A DNA stretch of 34,017 bases from IMG/VR virus record IMGVR_UViG_3300022602_000265, positions 1-34,017 of that record. One strand, given 5' to 3'. The translations under genes were made by a program, and so were the position numbers. Numbering within the stretch: the stretch's first letter is position 1; every line of letters starts with the position of its first letter. The notes under the pieces are model-generated. The model was not told the origin of the DNA, ran no database searches, and saw only the letters and a list, made by a program, of their open reading frames with translations. Of this stretch, positions 8,254 to 13,680 are shown piece after piece. This DNA is from a virus.

Positions 8254-8280
8254 CTTCCAATTCTCCCAGAGAGGCAAGCC

Positions 8281-8403
8281 ATGAAAAAGCCCATGAAAGC
8301 TAAAGGCTCCAAGCAGACGCCGCTCATGAAGGCTTCTGAGATGAAGGCCATGAAAGGCGCAAAGCCTTCAAAAAAGGACATGAAGAAGGCGAAGAGCTGC
8401 TAG
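8281..8403 (+). CDS. Lys/Met-rich 40-aa basic peptide, isolated on the plus strand
   Basis: The frame reads MKKPMKAKGSKQTPLMKASE, then MKAMKGAKPSKKDMKKAKSC and stop. About one third of residues are Lys and six are Met, so the peptide is very basic. GAGAGG lies 6 nt before the ATG. It stands alone among minus-strand genes, and its stop codon overlaps the end of the convergent 58-aa gene. It would need its own promoter in 8126-8280. DNA or RNA binding is plausible from charge only. Confidence 0.5.
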   Translation: MKKPMKAKGSKQTPLMKASEMKAMKGAKPSKKDMKKAKSC

Positions 8404-8576
8404 GCTCCTACCACGTTCCGCCAGTGCCACCTCACTCGGGCGCATAACACCTGCACCTCCAGCGTCACATAACCCGACATGGCCCACGCCCTGGCGGTCT
8501 GTTTCAGCTTGATTTCGTGGCGGCTGTAGATGGCCCGGCGGACAGCTTCGTCTATTAGTTTTTCTTTCAGGACCAC
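8400..8576 (-). CDS. Small hypothetical protein (58 aa)
   Basis: Not recognised. I place the start at a GTG at 8576 (VVLKEKLIDEAVRRAIYSRH) because AGGA lies 7 nt upstream and it overlaps the GcrA-like stop by 10 nt. The frame is open up to 8660, which would overlap that gene by 94 nt. The protein is helical, basic and Trp-containing at its end (VRWHWRNVVGA). It is the last gene of the early leftward run before the convergent 40-aa peptide. Confidence 0.55.
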   Translation of the reverse strand: MVLKEKLIDEAVRRAIYSRHEIKLKQTARAWAMSGYVTLEVQVLCARVRWHWRNVVGA

Positions 8577-8761
8577 CGCCTGATCCTGCGGTGCTCCAGG
8601 TCCTTCATCCCGCCCTGCCAGGTCGTTTGCACAAATGCTCGGGTCATGTGATACGGGCAATATATTTTCCCCCCGGTAGGTTCAGCGCAGAATAAATGCT
8701 CGTCGGTCTGTAACACCGGCCAGTGACATTCAAATTTGCCAAGCTGACCGAGAGTTTTCAT
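8567..8761 (-). CDS. Stand-alone GcrA C-terminal-like zinc protein (64 aa)
   Basis: The protein contains GKFECHWPV, then LFCAEPTGGKIYCPYH, the C-WP-x(n)-FC-x(n)-YC-x2-H pattern of the C-terminal domain of GcrA, the alphaproteobacterial cell-cycle regulator. In GcrA that domain contacts the housekeeping sigma-70; the N-terminal DNA-binding domain is missing here. The start ATG at 8761 overlaps the nuclease stop as ATGA. Three Cys and one His could hold zinc. By analogy it may bind host sigma-70 and alter host or phage promoter use; this is inference. It is one of the best host-range clues in the window. Confidence 0.75.
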   Translation of the reverse strand: MKTLGQLGKFECHWPVLQTDEHLFCAEPTGGKIYCPYHMTRAFVQTTWQGGMKDLEHRRIRRWS

Positions 8762-9093
8762 TTTTCTGCCGCCAAACTCAAGAGATGCAGGAACGTGTCT
8801 TCCTCAAGGTAGAACCGCCAGTCACCGTGATCGGCCCTGATGGCCAGAATTTCTACACCCGCCAGCCAGCCTTCCAGCGTCATCGGTGGCAGCTTCCGGC
8901 GCTTCACTTCGACGCGGAACGTCTGATCCCCAAACACCATGCGAAGGTCGCCCTGGAGGCCAGCGGATCCAATGCGGGTTCCGAATGCACCGGAGGCCGG
9001 CTGTTTACGCACCGTCACGCCAGGCACACGCTCGAGGAGTTTAAGCAGCTCTGTCTCACCGCGTGAGCCCTTGGACTTTGCCTTAATGGCCAC
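8758..9093 (-). CDS. PDDEXK-type nuclease, Holliday-junction-resolvase-like (111 aa)
   Basis: The order of motifs fits a small PDDEXK nuclease: KGSRGETELLKLLE with an early Glu, then GTRIGSAGLQGDLRMVFG giving the central Asp, and FRVEVKRRK giving the E-x-K pair. Such phage proteins resemble Hjc-type resolvases and can cleave branched DNA before packaging. I favour a GTG start at 9093 (VAIKAKSKGSRGE) because GGAG lies about 5 nt upstream and the overlap with the HTH gene is short. An in-frame ATG at 9147 would give 129 aa but a 65-nt overlap. It ends in an ATGA junction with the GcrA-like gene. Substrate is inferred. Confidence 0.75.
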   Translation of the reverse strand: MAIKAKSKGSRGETELLKLLERVPGVTVRKQPASGAFGTRIGSAGLQGDLRMVFGDQTFRVEVKRRKLPPMTLEGWLAGVEILAIRADHGDWRFYLEEDTFLHLLSLAAEK

Positions 9094-9253
9094 TGGGTCT
9101 CCAATGCTCGAGCGGTATTTTGGCTGCGTCGGCGATCTGAAAGGCAAGCTGTAAGCTAGGCGTACGCTTCTTGTTGGCCAGCTGGTGGGCGTAGGAATGA
9201 CCTAAGCCCATTCCGCGCAACCGATCGTAAATTTGTTTTGGCGTTTCGTTCAT
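9083..9253 (-). CDS. Cro/C1-type HTH transcriptional regulator (56 aa)
   Basis: The short protein begins MNETPKQIYDRLRGMGLGHS and continues YAHQLANKKRTPSLQLAFQI, a helix-turn-helix of the Cro/YdaS kind, with little else. It is transcribed divergently from the plus-strand block, across a region rich in inverted repeats, as expected for a phage switch regulator. The start is uncertain: in-frame ATGs lie at 9253 and 9268 and a TTG at 9301, and none has a clear ribosome-binding site. I chose 9253 as the minimal complete HTH. With no integrase visible, it may be an early/late regulator and not a lysogeny repressor. Confidence 0.75.
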   Translation of the reverse strand: MNETPKQIYDRLRGMGLGHSYAHQLANKKRTPSLQLAFQIADAAKIPLEHWRPSGH

Positions 9254-9260
9254 GCTGTCA

Positions 9261-9330
9261 TGTCGCATGATGTGTTGCGAATTGCAACTTTCCTGTTGCA
9301 ACGTGTGTCACGGTGTGCGACAACACATCA
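9261..9330. promoter_or_regulatory. Divergent control region with nested inverted repeats (putative operators)
   Basis: Between the HTH gene and the plus-strand block there are several inverted repeats: TGATGTGTTG at 9268-9277 with its exact complement CAACACATCA at 9321-9330; TGTCGCA at 9261-9267 with TGCGACA at 9316-9322; and TTGCAAC at 9282-9288 with GTTGCAA at 9295-9301. The nested symmetry centres near 9291-9300. This fits operator sites for the adjacent HTH protein, possibly with looping. I could not assign clear -35/-10 boxes. Confidence 0.6.
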
Positions 9331-9348
9331 ACAGCAAGGGAGACACAC

Positions 9349-9714
9349 ATGACCAATTACGCAACATGCGGTTTTGAAATCGAAATTGGCATCACAGCCG
9401 AATACGACGGCCCTGATCACAGCGTCGGATGCCCAGGCGGATATTACGACCACGAAGTCGTTGATATTGGACATATCGCATCTAAGATTGACCCAACCTC
9501 CAAGAAGCTTGTCTGGAAAACCACCAGCCTGCTTAAGGGTGTCGATCTTCGCTCCAAAGATATTCAGCAACTATTCGCCAACATCCTTGAGCATTGCGAC
9601 CTTGATGCTTTTGCTTCGGAAGCAGACGCCAACGCCAGCGATGCCTACGATTACGAGATGGACCGCCGCCGCGAGAGCGCACTGCTGGCCGGTCAAGCTG
9701 GGCGGGGGCTGTGA
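9349..9714 (+). CDS. First gene of the plus-strand block, hypothetical (121 aa)
   Basis: Not recognised. The start ATG at 9349 (MTNYATCGFEIEIGITAEYD) follows an AAGGGAGA ribosome-binding site 6-7 nt upstream; an upstream in-frame start at 9313 would lie in the operator region. The N-terminal half is beta-like with several Asp/His/Tyr residues (CPGGYYDHEVVDIGH) and the C-terminal half is an acidic helix rich in Ala and Asp. Its place right after the control region suggests it is the first gene expressed from the rightward promoter. Confidence 0.75.
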   Translation: MTNYATCGFEIEIGITAEYDGPDHSVGCPGGYYDHEVVDIGHIASKIDPTSKKLVWKTTSLLKGVDLRSKDIQQLFANILEHCDLDAFASEADANASDAYDYEMDRRRESALLAGQAGRGL

Positions 9715-9920
9715 TGATCTGGCACAGTGGTGGTGACGTGATGTGGAACGGCGCCCGCTTGCAGGCTTGGCAGGCTGAGTTTTTGGATGACTTGTGGGCC
9801 GATGAATGCCGCGCTGCGTTCCAGGCTAACGACAATCTCAACGCCGCCCGCATCCTTGTCCTTCGCGACGAACTCAACGCAGCGCTGACCGCTGCAATCA
9901 ATTGGAAGAAGTGCTCATGA
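9714..9920 (+). CDS. Small hypothetical protein (68 aa)
   Basis: Begins at the ATG at 9714 (MIWHSGGDVMWNGARLQAWQ), which overlaps the previous stop as TGATG and follows a GGGGG stretch about 5 nt upstream. It ends in an ATGA junction with the Erf-like gene. The C-terminal half is one helix (NAARILVLRDELNAALTAAI). Position suggests an accessory to recombination; no family recognised. Confidence 0.7.
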   Translation: MIWHSGGDVMWNGARLQAWQAEFLDDLWADECRAAFQANDNLNAARILVLRDELNAALTAAINWKKCS

Positions 9921-10513
9921 CCCCTGAATTTGCAAAGGCGCTGGTCGCCGCACAGAAGGCCACCTATCCGGTCTACAAGCAGGCCACCAACCCTGCGTTT
10001 CGGTCCAAATACGCCGATCTGGCGGCGGTTGTTGAGGCGACCATCCCGGCACTGAATGAAGCGGGGATCTCCGTCCTTCAGATGCCGGACTTTGACGGTG
10101 AGCAACTGATCCTTACCACGGTGCTAATGCACGTGTCGGGCGATAGCCTCACTCACGTCATGCGTATGCCGGTGAGCAAGCGGGATCCTCAAGGGATCGG
10201 TTCCGCCACCACCTACGCTAGGCGCTATAGCCTGCTGGCTATGACCGGCGCCGCACCGGAGGATGACGACGGCAACGCAGCATCTGGCCCAGCTCCAGCA
10301 GCCAAGAAGTCCAGCGCACAGGCGAAGAAGGACGGCGACTGGGACCGCATCATGGCGGCCATCAACGGATGCGACACCGAACAGGAGCTGGACACGTGGT
10401 GGGCCAAGATGGAACGATTCTGGGGTCAGATGCCCCAGGCGTGGCCCGACGCCGCAGCCAATGAGGTGGAGAAGCGCCGCAACGAGATCCTGGACCGATT
10501 GGCCGAGGCATGA
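9917..10513 (+). CDS. erf: Erf-family single-strand DNA annealing protein (198 aa)
   Basis: Erf proteins anneal complementary single strands in phage recombination and, in P22, help circularise infecting DNA. The first ~125 residues fit the family: KALVAAQKATYPVYKQATNP, FRSKYADLAAVVEATIPALN, then a beta region and GIGSATTYARRYSLLAMTGA, followed by an acidic APEDDDGNAA. After a low-complexity Ala/Lys linker there is a small helical C-terminal domain (about 140-198). The ATG at 9917 follows GGAAGAAG and makes an ATGA junction; an ATG at 9902 is also in frame. A following SSB-tip protein and this gene form a plausible annealing module. Confidence 0.9.
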   Translation: MTPEFAKALVAAQKATYPVYKQATNPAFRSKYADLAAVVEATIPALNEAGISVLQMPDFDGEQLILTTVLMHVSGDSLTHVMRMPVSKRDPQGIGSATTYARRYSLLAMTGAAPEDDDGNAASGPAPAAKKSSAQAKKDGDWDRIMAAINGCDTEQELDTWWAKMERFWGQMPQAWPDAAANEVEKRRNEILDRLAEA

Positions 10514-10866
10514 ATAGCGGAGGCAACCAGACTATGGCCGAGTTCAGTGTGGACGATAAGACCGTCAGGCACTGTCTCGCCATCCTCCAATCCCCCGACG
10601 CAGCACGGGCAAGAGCGGCTTACGAGTGGTCTGAAAAGCACCTCAAGGTCGTTCTCGCCCAAGCTGCCGGCCAATCAAACGCAACCACCGAAGCGGGAAG
10701 AGAGCGCGATGCTCTTCGATCTGAAGCCTACCAGGAAGCGTTGACATTATACCGGCTCAACGCCGAGACGTACTTTACTGCCAAGGATCGGAGGGACGCA
10801 GCCAGCGCCACCTTCGAAGCCTGGAGAACCCTTCAATCTAACGAGCGAGCTTTTGCGAGGACCTAA
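10510..10866 (+). CDS. Hypothetical helical protein after the annealing protein (118 aa)
   Basis: Not recognised. The ATG at 10510 overlaps the Erf stop as ATGA; a second in-frame ATG occurs at residue 9. The product is almost wholly helical and charged (ARARAAYEWSEKHLKVVLAQ, then RERDALRSEAYQEALTLYRL), consistent with a coiled-coil or helical bundle. It ends in a TAATG junction with the SSB-tip protein. Sandwiched between two probable ssDNA-handling proteins, it probably shares that pathway (inference). Confidence 0.75.
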   Translation: MNSGGNQTMAEFSVDDKTVRHCLAILQSPDAARARAAYEWSEKHLKVVLAQAAGQSNATTEAGRERDALRSEAYQEALTLYRLNAETYFTAKDRRDAASATFEAWRTLQSNERAFART

Positions 10867-11087
10867 TGGCTTACGAACAACGCCCCGGCGACATCTCCGT
10901 GTTTAAGGAGAAGACCAAGACCAACCCGAAGGCACCCGACTGGCGGGGCACGTACACCGACCAAGACGGCATCAAGTGGGAAGTCAGTTTTTGGGAGAAA
11001 AGCGGCACCATGCTGGCCGGGTCGATTAAGCCCGCTTTCGTCAAGAAAGTTCCGACCAACAAACTGGACGACGAAATCCCATTTTAG
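10866..11087 (+). CDS. 73-aa protein with SSB-like acidic C-terminal tip
   Basis: The protein begins MAYEQRPGDISVFKEKTKTN, contains beta-like segments (DWRGTYTDQDGIKWEVSFWE) and ends TNKLDDEIPF. The end closely matches the DDDIPF tip of bacterial SSB, which binds exonuclease I, RecO, PriA and other repair proteins. At 73 aa it is too short for a normal OB-fold SSB with linker. It overlaps the preceding stop as TAATG. It may be a minimal ssDNA-binding protein or a decoy for the host SSB partners; both are inference from the tip and the Erf neighbourhood. Confidence 0.75.
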   Translation: MAYEQRPGDISVFKEKTKTNPKAPDWRGTYTDQDGIKWEVSFWEKSGTMLAGSIKPAFVKKVPTNKLDDEIPF

Positions 11088-11137
11088 GGATCGGTTAACT
11101 TTCCCGCGATAAATTAACACAACAGAGGAGACACGTT

Positions 11138-11272
11138 ATGTGGAATTACGTACCCAAGCAGAAGAACTACGGCATCTTTGGCACCATGACCGGCCCGCAA
11201 GTAGCCCGCATCCTGATTGAAGGTGTGGTGCTGGGTCTGGTCATTGTCACTGCGCTGGTGCTTTCGCTGTGA
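11138..11272 (+). CDS. 44-aa single-pass membrane peptide
   Basis: Reads MWNYVPKQKNYGIFGTMTGP then a hydrophobic segment LIEGVVLGLVIVTALVLSL to the end. One transmembrane helix at about residues 26-44 is clear; the N-terminus is basic and aromatic. AGAGGAGA precedes the ATG by about 7 nt and resembles the initiation region at 9336-9348. The 50-nt gap before it (11088-11137) shows no other gene. Function unknown; early-expressed small membrane peptides often alter the host envelope or respiration, but nothing here shows which. Confidence 0.65.
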   Translation: MWNYVPKQKNYGIFGTMTGPQVARILIEGVVLGLVIVTALVLSL

Positions 11273-11346
11273 CGTTCCTCATCACCGTAGCGCTCTCCTT
11301 TGTTGTGGCCTACCTGGTCATCAGCCTTGTGAAAGGTGAAGAATGA
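11269..11346 (+). CDS. 25-aa hydrophobic micro-peptide
   Basis: A GTG at 11269 overlaps the stop of the 44-aa gene (GTGA) and opens a 25-aa frame, TFLITVALSFVVAYLVISLV followed by KGEE. It is a single transmembrane helix with a charged tail, and its end supplies the AAAGGTG ribosome-binding site for the next gene, whose ATG overlaps its stop. The two junctions suggest real coupled translation, but the frame is very short and has no independent ribosome-binding site. Confidence 0.45.
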   Translation: MTFLITVALSFVVAYLVISLVKGEE

Positions 11347-11900
11347 ACACCCCAGACGGTGGAGTCACTGACGAACCCATGCCGCCGGAATGGGCGCGGG
11401 CATATGCAGACGCGTATCCTGATCGCCTGGTGGAATATGTCGAACAGCAACACGCGGTCATCGACGACTTTGATGAGAAGGGCGTCATGACCCACACATC
11501 ACAATCAGAAAGGAACATTCCAATGAATTTTGACAACATCACTATCGGCCAAGCCAAGCAAATTGCGGCGCTGGTCAACGGCATCAAAAGTGAGCCGACT
11601 TGCACCGTAACGGCGCACGACCCCATTCCCGTTATTGTCTGCACGGACAAGCGCGGTGTGGTGTTCGGATACACGACGGACACCAATGCTCGCCCCATTG
11701 TTCTGACCGCTGCCCGCATGTGCCTGTACTGGTCCGCCGACGTGGGGGGCGTGTTTGGGCTGGCTGAAGTCGGGCCGACGAAGGACTGCAAAATCTCTGC
11801 CGTTGTTCCGTCGATCACGCTGGAGGGCGTGACTGCCATCATGTCAGTGGACGACAAAGCCGTGAAAGCTTGGGCCTCGGCAAAAACGCAGGGGCGCTGA
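11343..11900 (+). CDS. DUF6948-like protein with a second internal start (185 aa / 125 aa)
   Basis: The long form from the ATG at 11343 starts MNTPDGGVTDEPMPPEWARA. An internal in-frame ATG at 11523 (MNFDNITIGQAKQIAALVNG) has its own AAAGGA 8 nt upstream. The part after the internal start resembles the DUF6948 family as I remember it: a beta-rich region with IVLTAARMCLYWSADVGGVF and an AVVPSITLEGVTAI ending. The first 60 residues look like a separate small helical protein (DAYPDRLVEYVEQQHAVIDD). Either both forms are made or two genes have fused. Function unknown. The Gly-rich repeat gene follows immediately. Confidence 0.7.
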   Translation: MNTPDGGVTDEPMPPEWARAYADAYPDRLVEYVEQQHAVIDDFDEKGVMTHTSQSERNIPMNFDNITIGQAKQIAALVNGIKSEPTCTVTAHDPIPVIVCTDKRGVVFGYTTDTNARPIVLTAARMCLYWSADVGGVFGLAEVGPTKDCKISAVVPSITLEGVTAIMSVDDKAVKAWASAKTQGR

Positions 11901-11901
11901 T

Positions 11902-12093
11902 ATGGCTGCGATGCTTTTCGGCGAGCAACCCTCCGGCGACGGCGACGGCTACGGCTACGGCGACGGCTACGGCTACGGCTACGGCGACGGCGACGGCTAC
12001 GGCGACGGCTACGGCGACGGCTACGGCTACGGCTACGGCGACGGCTACGGCGACGGCTACGGCTCCGGCTACGGAGAGGATGTCAGCACATGA
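11902..12093 (+). CDS. Gly-Asp/Gly-Tyr dipeptide-repeat protein (63 aa)
   Basis: After a short leader (MAAMLFGEQPSG) the protein is 23 dipeptides of Gly plus Asp, Tyr or once Ser, ending GEDVST. AGGGG lies about 8 nt before the ATG at 11902, and the stop makes an ATGA junction with the next gene, so this frame and not the other open ones is the coding one. The alternating Gly/Tyr/Asp composition is that of a disordered, possibly phase-separating or adhesive peptide. No function is known to me; it directly follows the DUF6948-like gene. Confidence 0.7.
   Translation: MAAMLFGEQPSGDGDGYGYGDGYGYGYGDGDGYGDGYGDGYGYGYGDGYGDGYGSGYGEDVST
11935..12072 (+). repeat. Tandem GGC(G/T)AC hexamer array, 23 units
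   Basis: The 138 bases are 23 consecutive hexamers, each GGCGAC or GGCTAC with one GGCTCC near the end. Because the unit is 6 bp, copy-number change never shifts the frame of the Gly-repeat gene. The order of units is irregular (D D Y Y D Y Y Y D D Y D Y D Y Y Y D Y D Y S Y in protein terms), with 12-bp GGCGACGGCTAC blocks common. Slippage or recombination between units is likely to vary its length. Confidence 0.95.
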
Positions 12094-12773
12094 CCCACAC
12101 AGACCTGACCTTATGCGGCGGATGCGGGAAATACATTCTGGGCACGATCCGCATGTGTCCCGGCTGCGGATGGAGGCCCGACACCCCCGACACCGCCCCT
12201 AGCCAGAGCGCTGACCTGATAGCTGAGGCTGAGGACTGTCGCCAGACGATGGTAGATGGCGATCAATGGCGGTTTGCAAGAGTGACGCGCGACCTCATCA
12301 CCGCCCTCCGCGCAGCAGAGGAACGTGCCGAAGTTCTGCAATCCGAACTGACCGAGTTCCTTGATATTGGCTACTCGTTGGAGCGGATCGCAAACCTGAG
12401 CGAAAAATGGTCTGACAGTCTTGTCCGCCAGATCAACGAGATTGCCCGCGACGCACTCGACCGACGGTCAACGGACTACGCCGACGCCCTCCGCGCAGCA
12501 GAGGCTGAGAACGCGAGGCTGCGGGAGCCCGACATGTTCTGGGATTCGGAAGACCCCGAGAACGCAGCGGAAAGCGAAGATGATCTGGTGTCGCAAATCG
12601 GGTCGTTTGCACCAACCGTCATGCGCGTCATGAGCGCAGTTCGAATGCCGGATTATTGGATCGCCGCGACCTGTCCCGAAGACGACGTGGAATGGGTGAT
12701 CACCCGGCACAAAACGCGCGAGGAGGCGGAAGCCGCCCTTGCCGCCCGCCGCGCCCTTGGAGGTGAGCCGTGA
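12090..12773 (+). CDS. Zinc-ribbon plus coiled-coil protein (227 aa), cassette member 1
   Basis: Residues 9-27 hold a four-Cys zinc ribbon (LCGGCGKYILGTIRMCPGCG). The rest is helical with two similar coiled-coil segments (DLITALRAAEERAEVLQSEL and YADALRAAEAENARLREP), an acidic patch (WDSEDPENAAESEDD) and the C-terminus AALAARRALGGEP. That last segment is encoded by the 33-bp element repeated at three later gene ends. The ATG at 12090 overlaps the previous stop as ATGA. The two internal ALRAAE blocks suggest duplication within the gene. Function unknown; a protein-protein adaptor is plausible. Confidence 0.75.
   Translation: MTHTDLTLCGGCGKYILGTIRMCPGCGWRPDTPDTAPSQSADLIAEAEDCRQTMVDGDQWRFARVTRDLITALRAAEERAEVLQSELTEFLDIGYSLERIANLSEKWSDSLVRQINEIARDALDRRSTDYADALRAAEAENARLREPDMFWDSEDPENAAESEDDLVSQIGSFAPTVMRVMSAVRMPDYWIAATCPEDDVEWVITRHKTREEAEAALAARRALGGEP
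12741..12773 (+). repeat. 33-bp gene-end element, copy 1
   Basis: Encodes the C-terminus AARRALGGEP and stop of the 227-aa gene. It also contains GGAGGTGAG as ribosome-binding site and GTGA as the overlapping GTG start of the next gene at 12770. It is identical to the copy at 13902-13934. Confidence 0.9.
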
Positions 12774-13084
12774 GAAACAAATACGCCGGAAGTTGTGTTC
12801 AGTGCGGTCAGTCAGTTGCAGAGGGCGCGGGCTATTTCCAGCGCACCCACAGCGGCAAATGTCGGTGGATAGTGCGATGCATGGCATGCGTCGTCGCTGG
12901 CAAACTGGCGAAAGGCGACACGCTGTCACTTGCGCAACAGGAGCACGGCCGCCGCACACTTCGGACAAATTACCGCTCGGGAACATCTGGGGATTTAAAC
13001 GCATCTGACATGCGAAATATTCCCGATCAGGAAGACGATGTTTCAGAGGCCCAAGAATGGGAGGACTTTGATCGTGACTGTTGA
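12770..13084 (+). CDS. Small zinc-finger-like protein (104 aa)
   Basis: Starts with GTG at 12770 inside the preceding gene-end element (V/M-RNKYAGSCVQCGQSVAEGAG). Cysteines in SCVQCG and later CRWIVRCMAC form a plausible zinc-binding four-Cys site over residues 9-41. The C-terminal third is acidic and probably disordered (NIPDQEDDVSEAQEWEDFD). Similar short proteins with a CxxCG and a GxG turn are common in phage early regions. This gene does not itself end in the repeated element, unlike its neighbours. Role unknown. Confidence 0.7.
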   Translation: MRNKYAGSCVQCGQSVAEGAGYFQRTHSGKCRWIVRCMACVVAGKLAKGDTLSLAQQEHGRRTLRTNYRSGTSGDLNASDMRNIPDQEDDVSEAQEWEDFDRDC

Positions 13085-13454
13085 TCTCGATGCCTGCAAG
13101 CCGTGCCCATTCTGCGGCAGTCATGACTTATCCACCAACGGACATGGCGCTTACACCATAGTGGTGTGTTGCGATTGTTTGGCTGAAGGCCCGCACGGAC
13201 ATCCCAGCAAAGCCATTTCGCGCTGGAACACCCGAGCCAGTGCCGAAATCGACATGGTGACGTTAAGCCGCTCCGACCTTGAAAATTCTTACAACAAATT
13301 ACGGGAGGCGCTGGAACGCGGCGTCGAAATCCTGACATCGCCCGACATGCAGCAGTGGCGCTATGTCGAAGGCGGCGACATGCACTTTGACGTTGGAGTG
13401 TGGGTCAACGCCGCCCGCCGCGCCCTTGGGGGTAGCAATGACCCAACCACCTGA
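13074..13454 (+). CDS. Lar-like zinc protein with cassette C-terminus (126 aa)
   Basis: The N-terminal ~50 residues fit the Lar/restriction-alleviation type pattern: ACKPCPFCGSHDLST, then VVCCDCLAEGPHG and AISRWNTRA. A helical second part follows (YNKLREALERGVEILTSPD), and the C-terminus is NAARRALGGSNDPTT. The GTG start at 13074 follows AGGA by 8 nt and overlaps the previous stop by 11 nt. The terminal element differs from the other copies, lacks the usual in-frame stop, and reads 17 nt into the next gene. In E. coli Lar modulates type I restriction; anti-restriction here is only a family-based guess. Confidence 0.7.
   Translation: MTVDLDACKPCPFCGSHDLSTNGHGAYTIVVCCDCLAEGPHGHPSKAISRWNTRASAEIDMVTLSRSDLENSYNKLREALERGVEILTSPDMQQWRYVEGGDMHFDVGVWVNAARRALGGSNDPTT
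13410..13441 (+). repeat. Gene-end element, copy 2 (diverged, 1 nt shorter)
   Basis: The first 20 bases match copies 1 and 4 exactly; the rest diverges, is one base shorter and gives ATG instead of GTG as the next start at 13438. The length change puts the usual TGA out of frame, so the Lar-like protein gains a few residues. Confidence 0.8.
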
Positions 13455-13680
13455 ACACCTTTGGCTTGTCGTCGGACGGCCCGCGTCGGCTGATGCAGTG
13501 AAATGGGTCGCGGACCTTGTGGCCGAGAATACCCGCCTGACTGCCCAGCTTGCTGAACGGGAGGCTGCCAGCAACATCATCCGTGGAGTCAGCCAAATCA
13601 CCAGCGCAGATTTGTTCTTAACCAGCGTGGATCAACTTGAAATGTTGACCGCCCGCCGCTCCATTGGAGGTGAGCCGTGA
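13438..13680 (+). CDS. Short coiled-coil protein (80 aa), cassette member
   Basis: Starts at the ATG at 13438 (MTQPPEHLWLVVGRPASADA) with GGGGGT upstream, inside the preceding element. Its middle is a leucine-rich helix (DLVAENTRLTAQLAEREAAS) of the same type as the neighbouring gene products, and it ends TARRSIGGEP from element copy 3. It overlaps the Lar-like gene by 17 nt. Function unknown; dimerisation via the shared coil is plausible. Confidence 0.65.
   Translation: MTQPPEHLWLVVGRPASADAVKWVADLVAENTRLTAQLAEREAASNIIRGVSQITSADLFLTSVDQLEMLTARRSIGGEP
13648..13680 (+). repeat. 33-bp gene-end element, copy 3
   Basis: Same length as copies 1 and 4 with several substitutions in the first half. 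The second half, GGAGGTGAGCCGTGA, is identical and supplies the ribosome-binding site and GTG start of the next gene at 13677. Confidence 0.85.

Noticed and set aside
11870-12202. Alternative frame through the hexamer array giving an Ala-Thr repeat
   Set aside because: The frame starting at 11902 has a ribosome-binding site and an ATGA junction with the next gene; the Ala-Thr frame only mirrors the hexamers.
13120-13140. DnaA-box-like TTATCCACC
   Set aside because: Single imperfect match inside a coding region, no cluster; not enough to call an origin.
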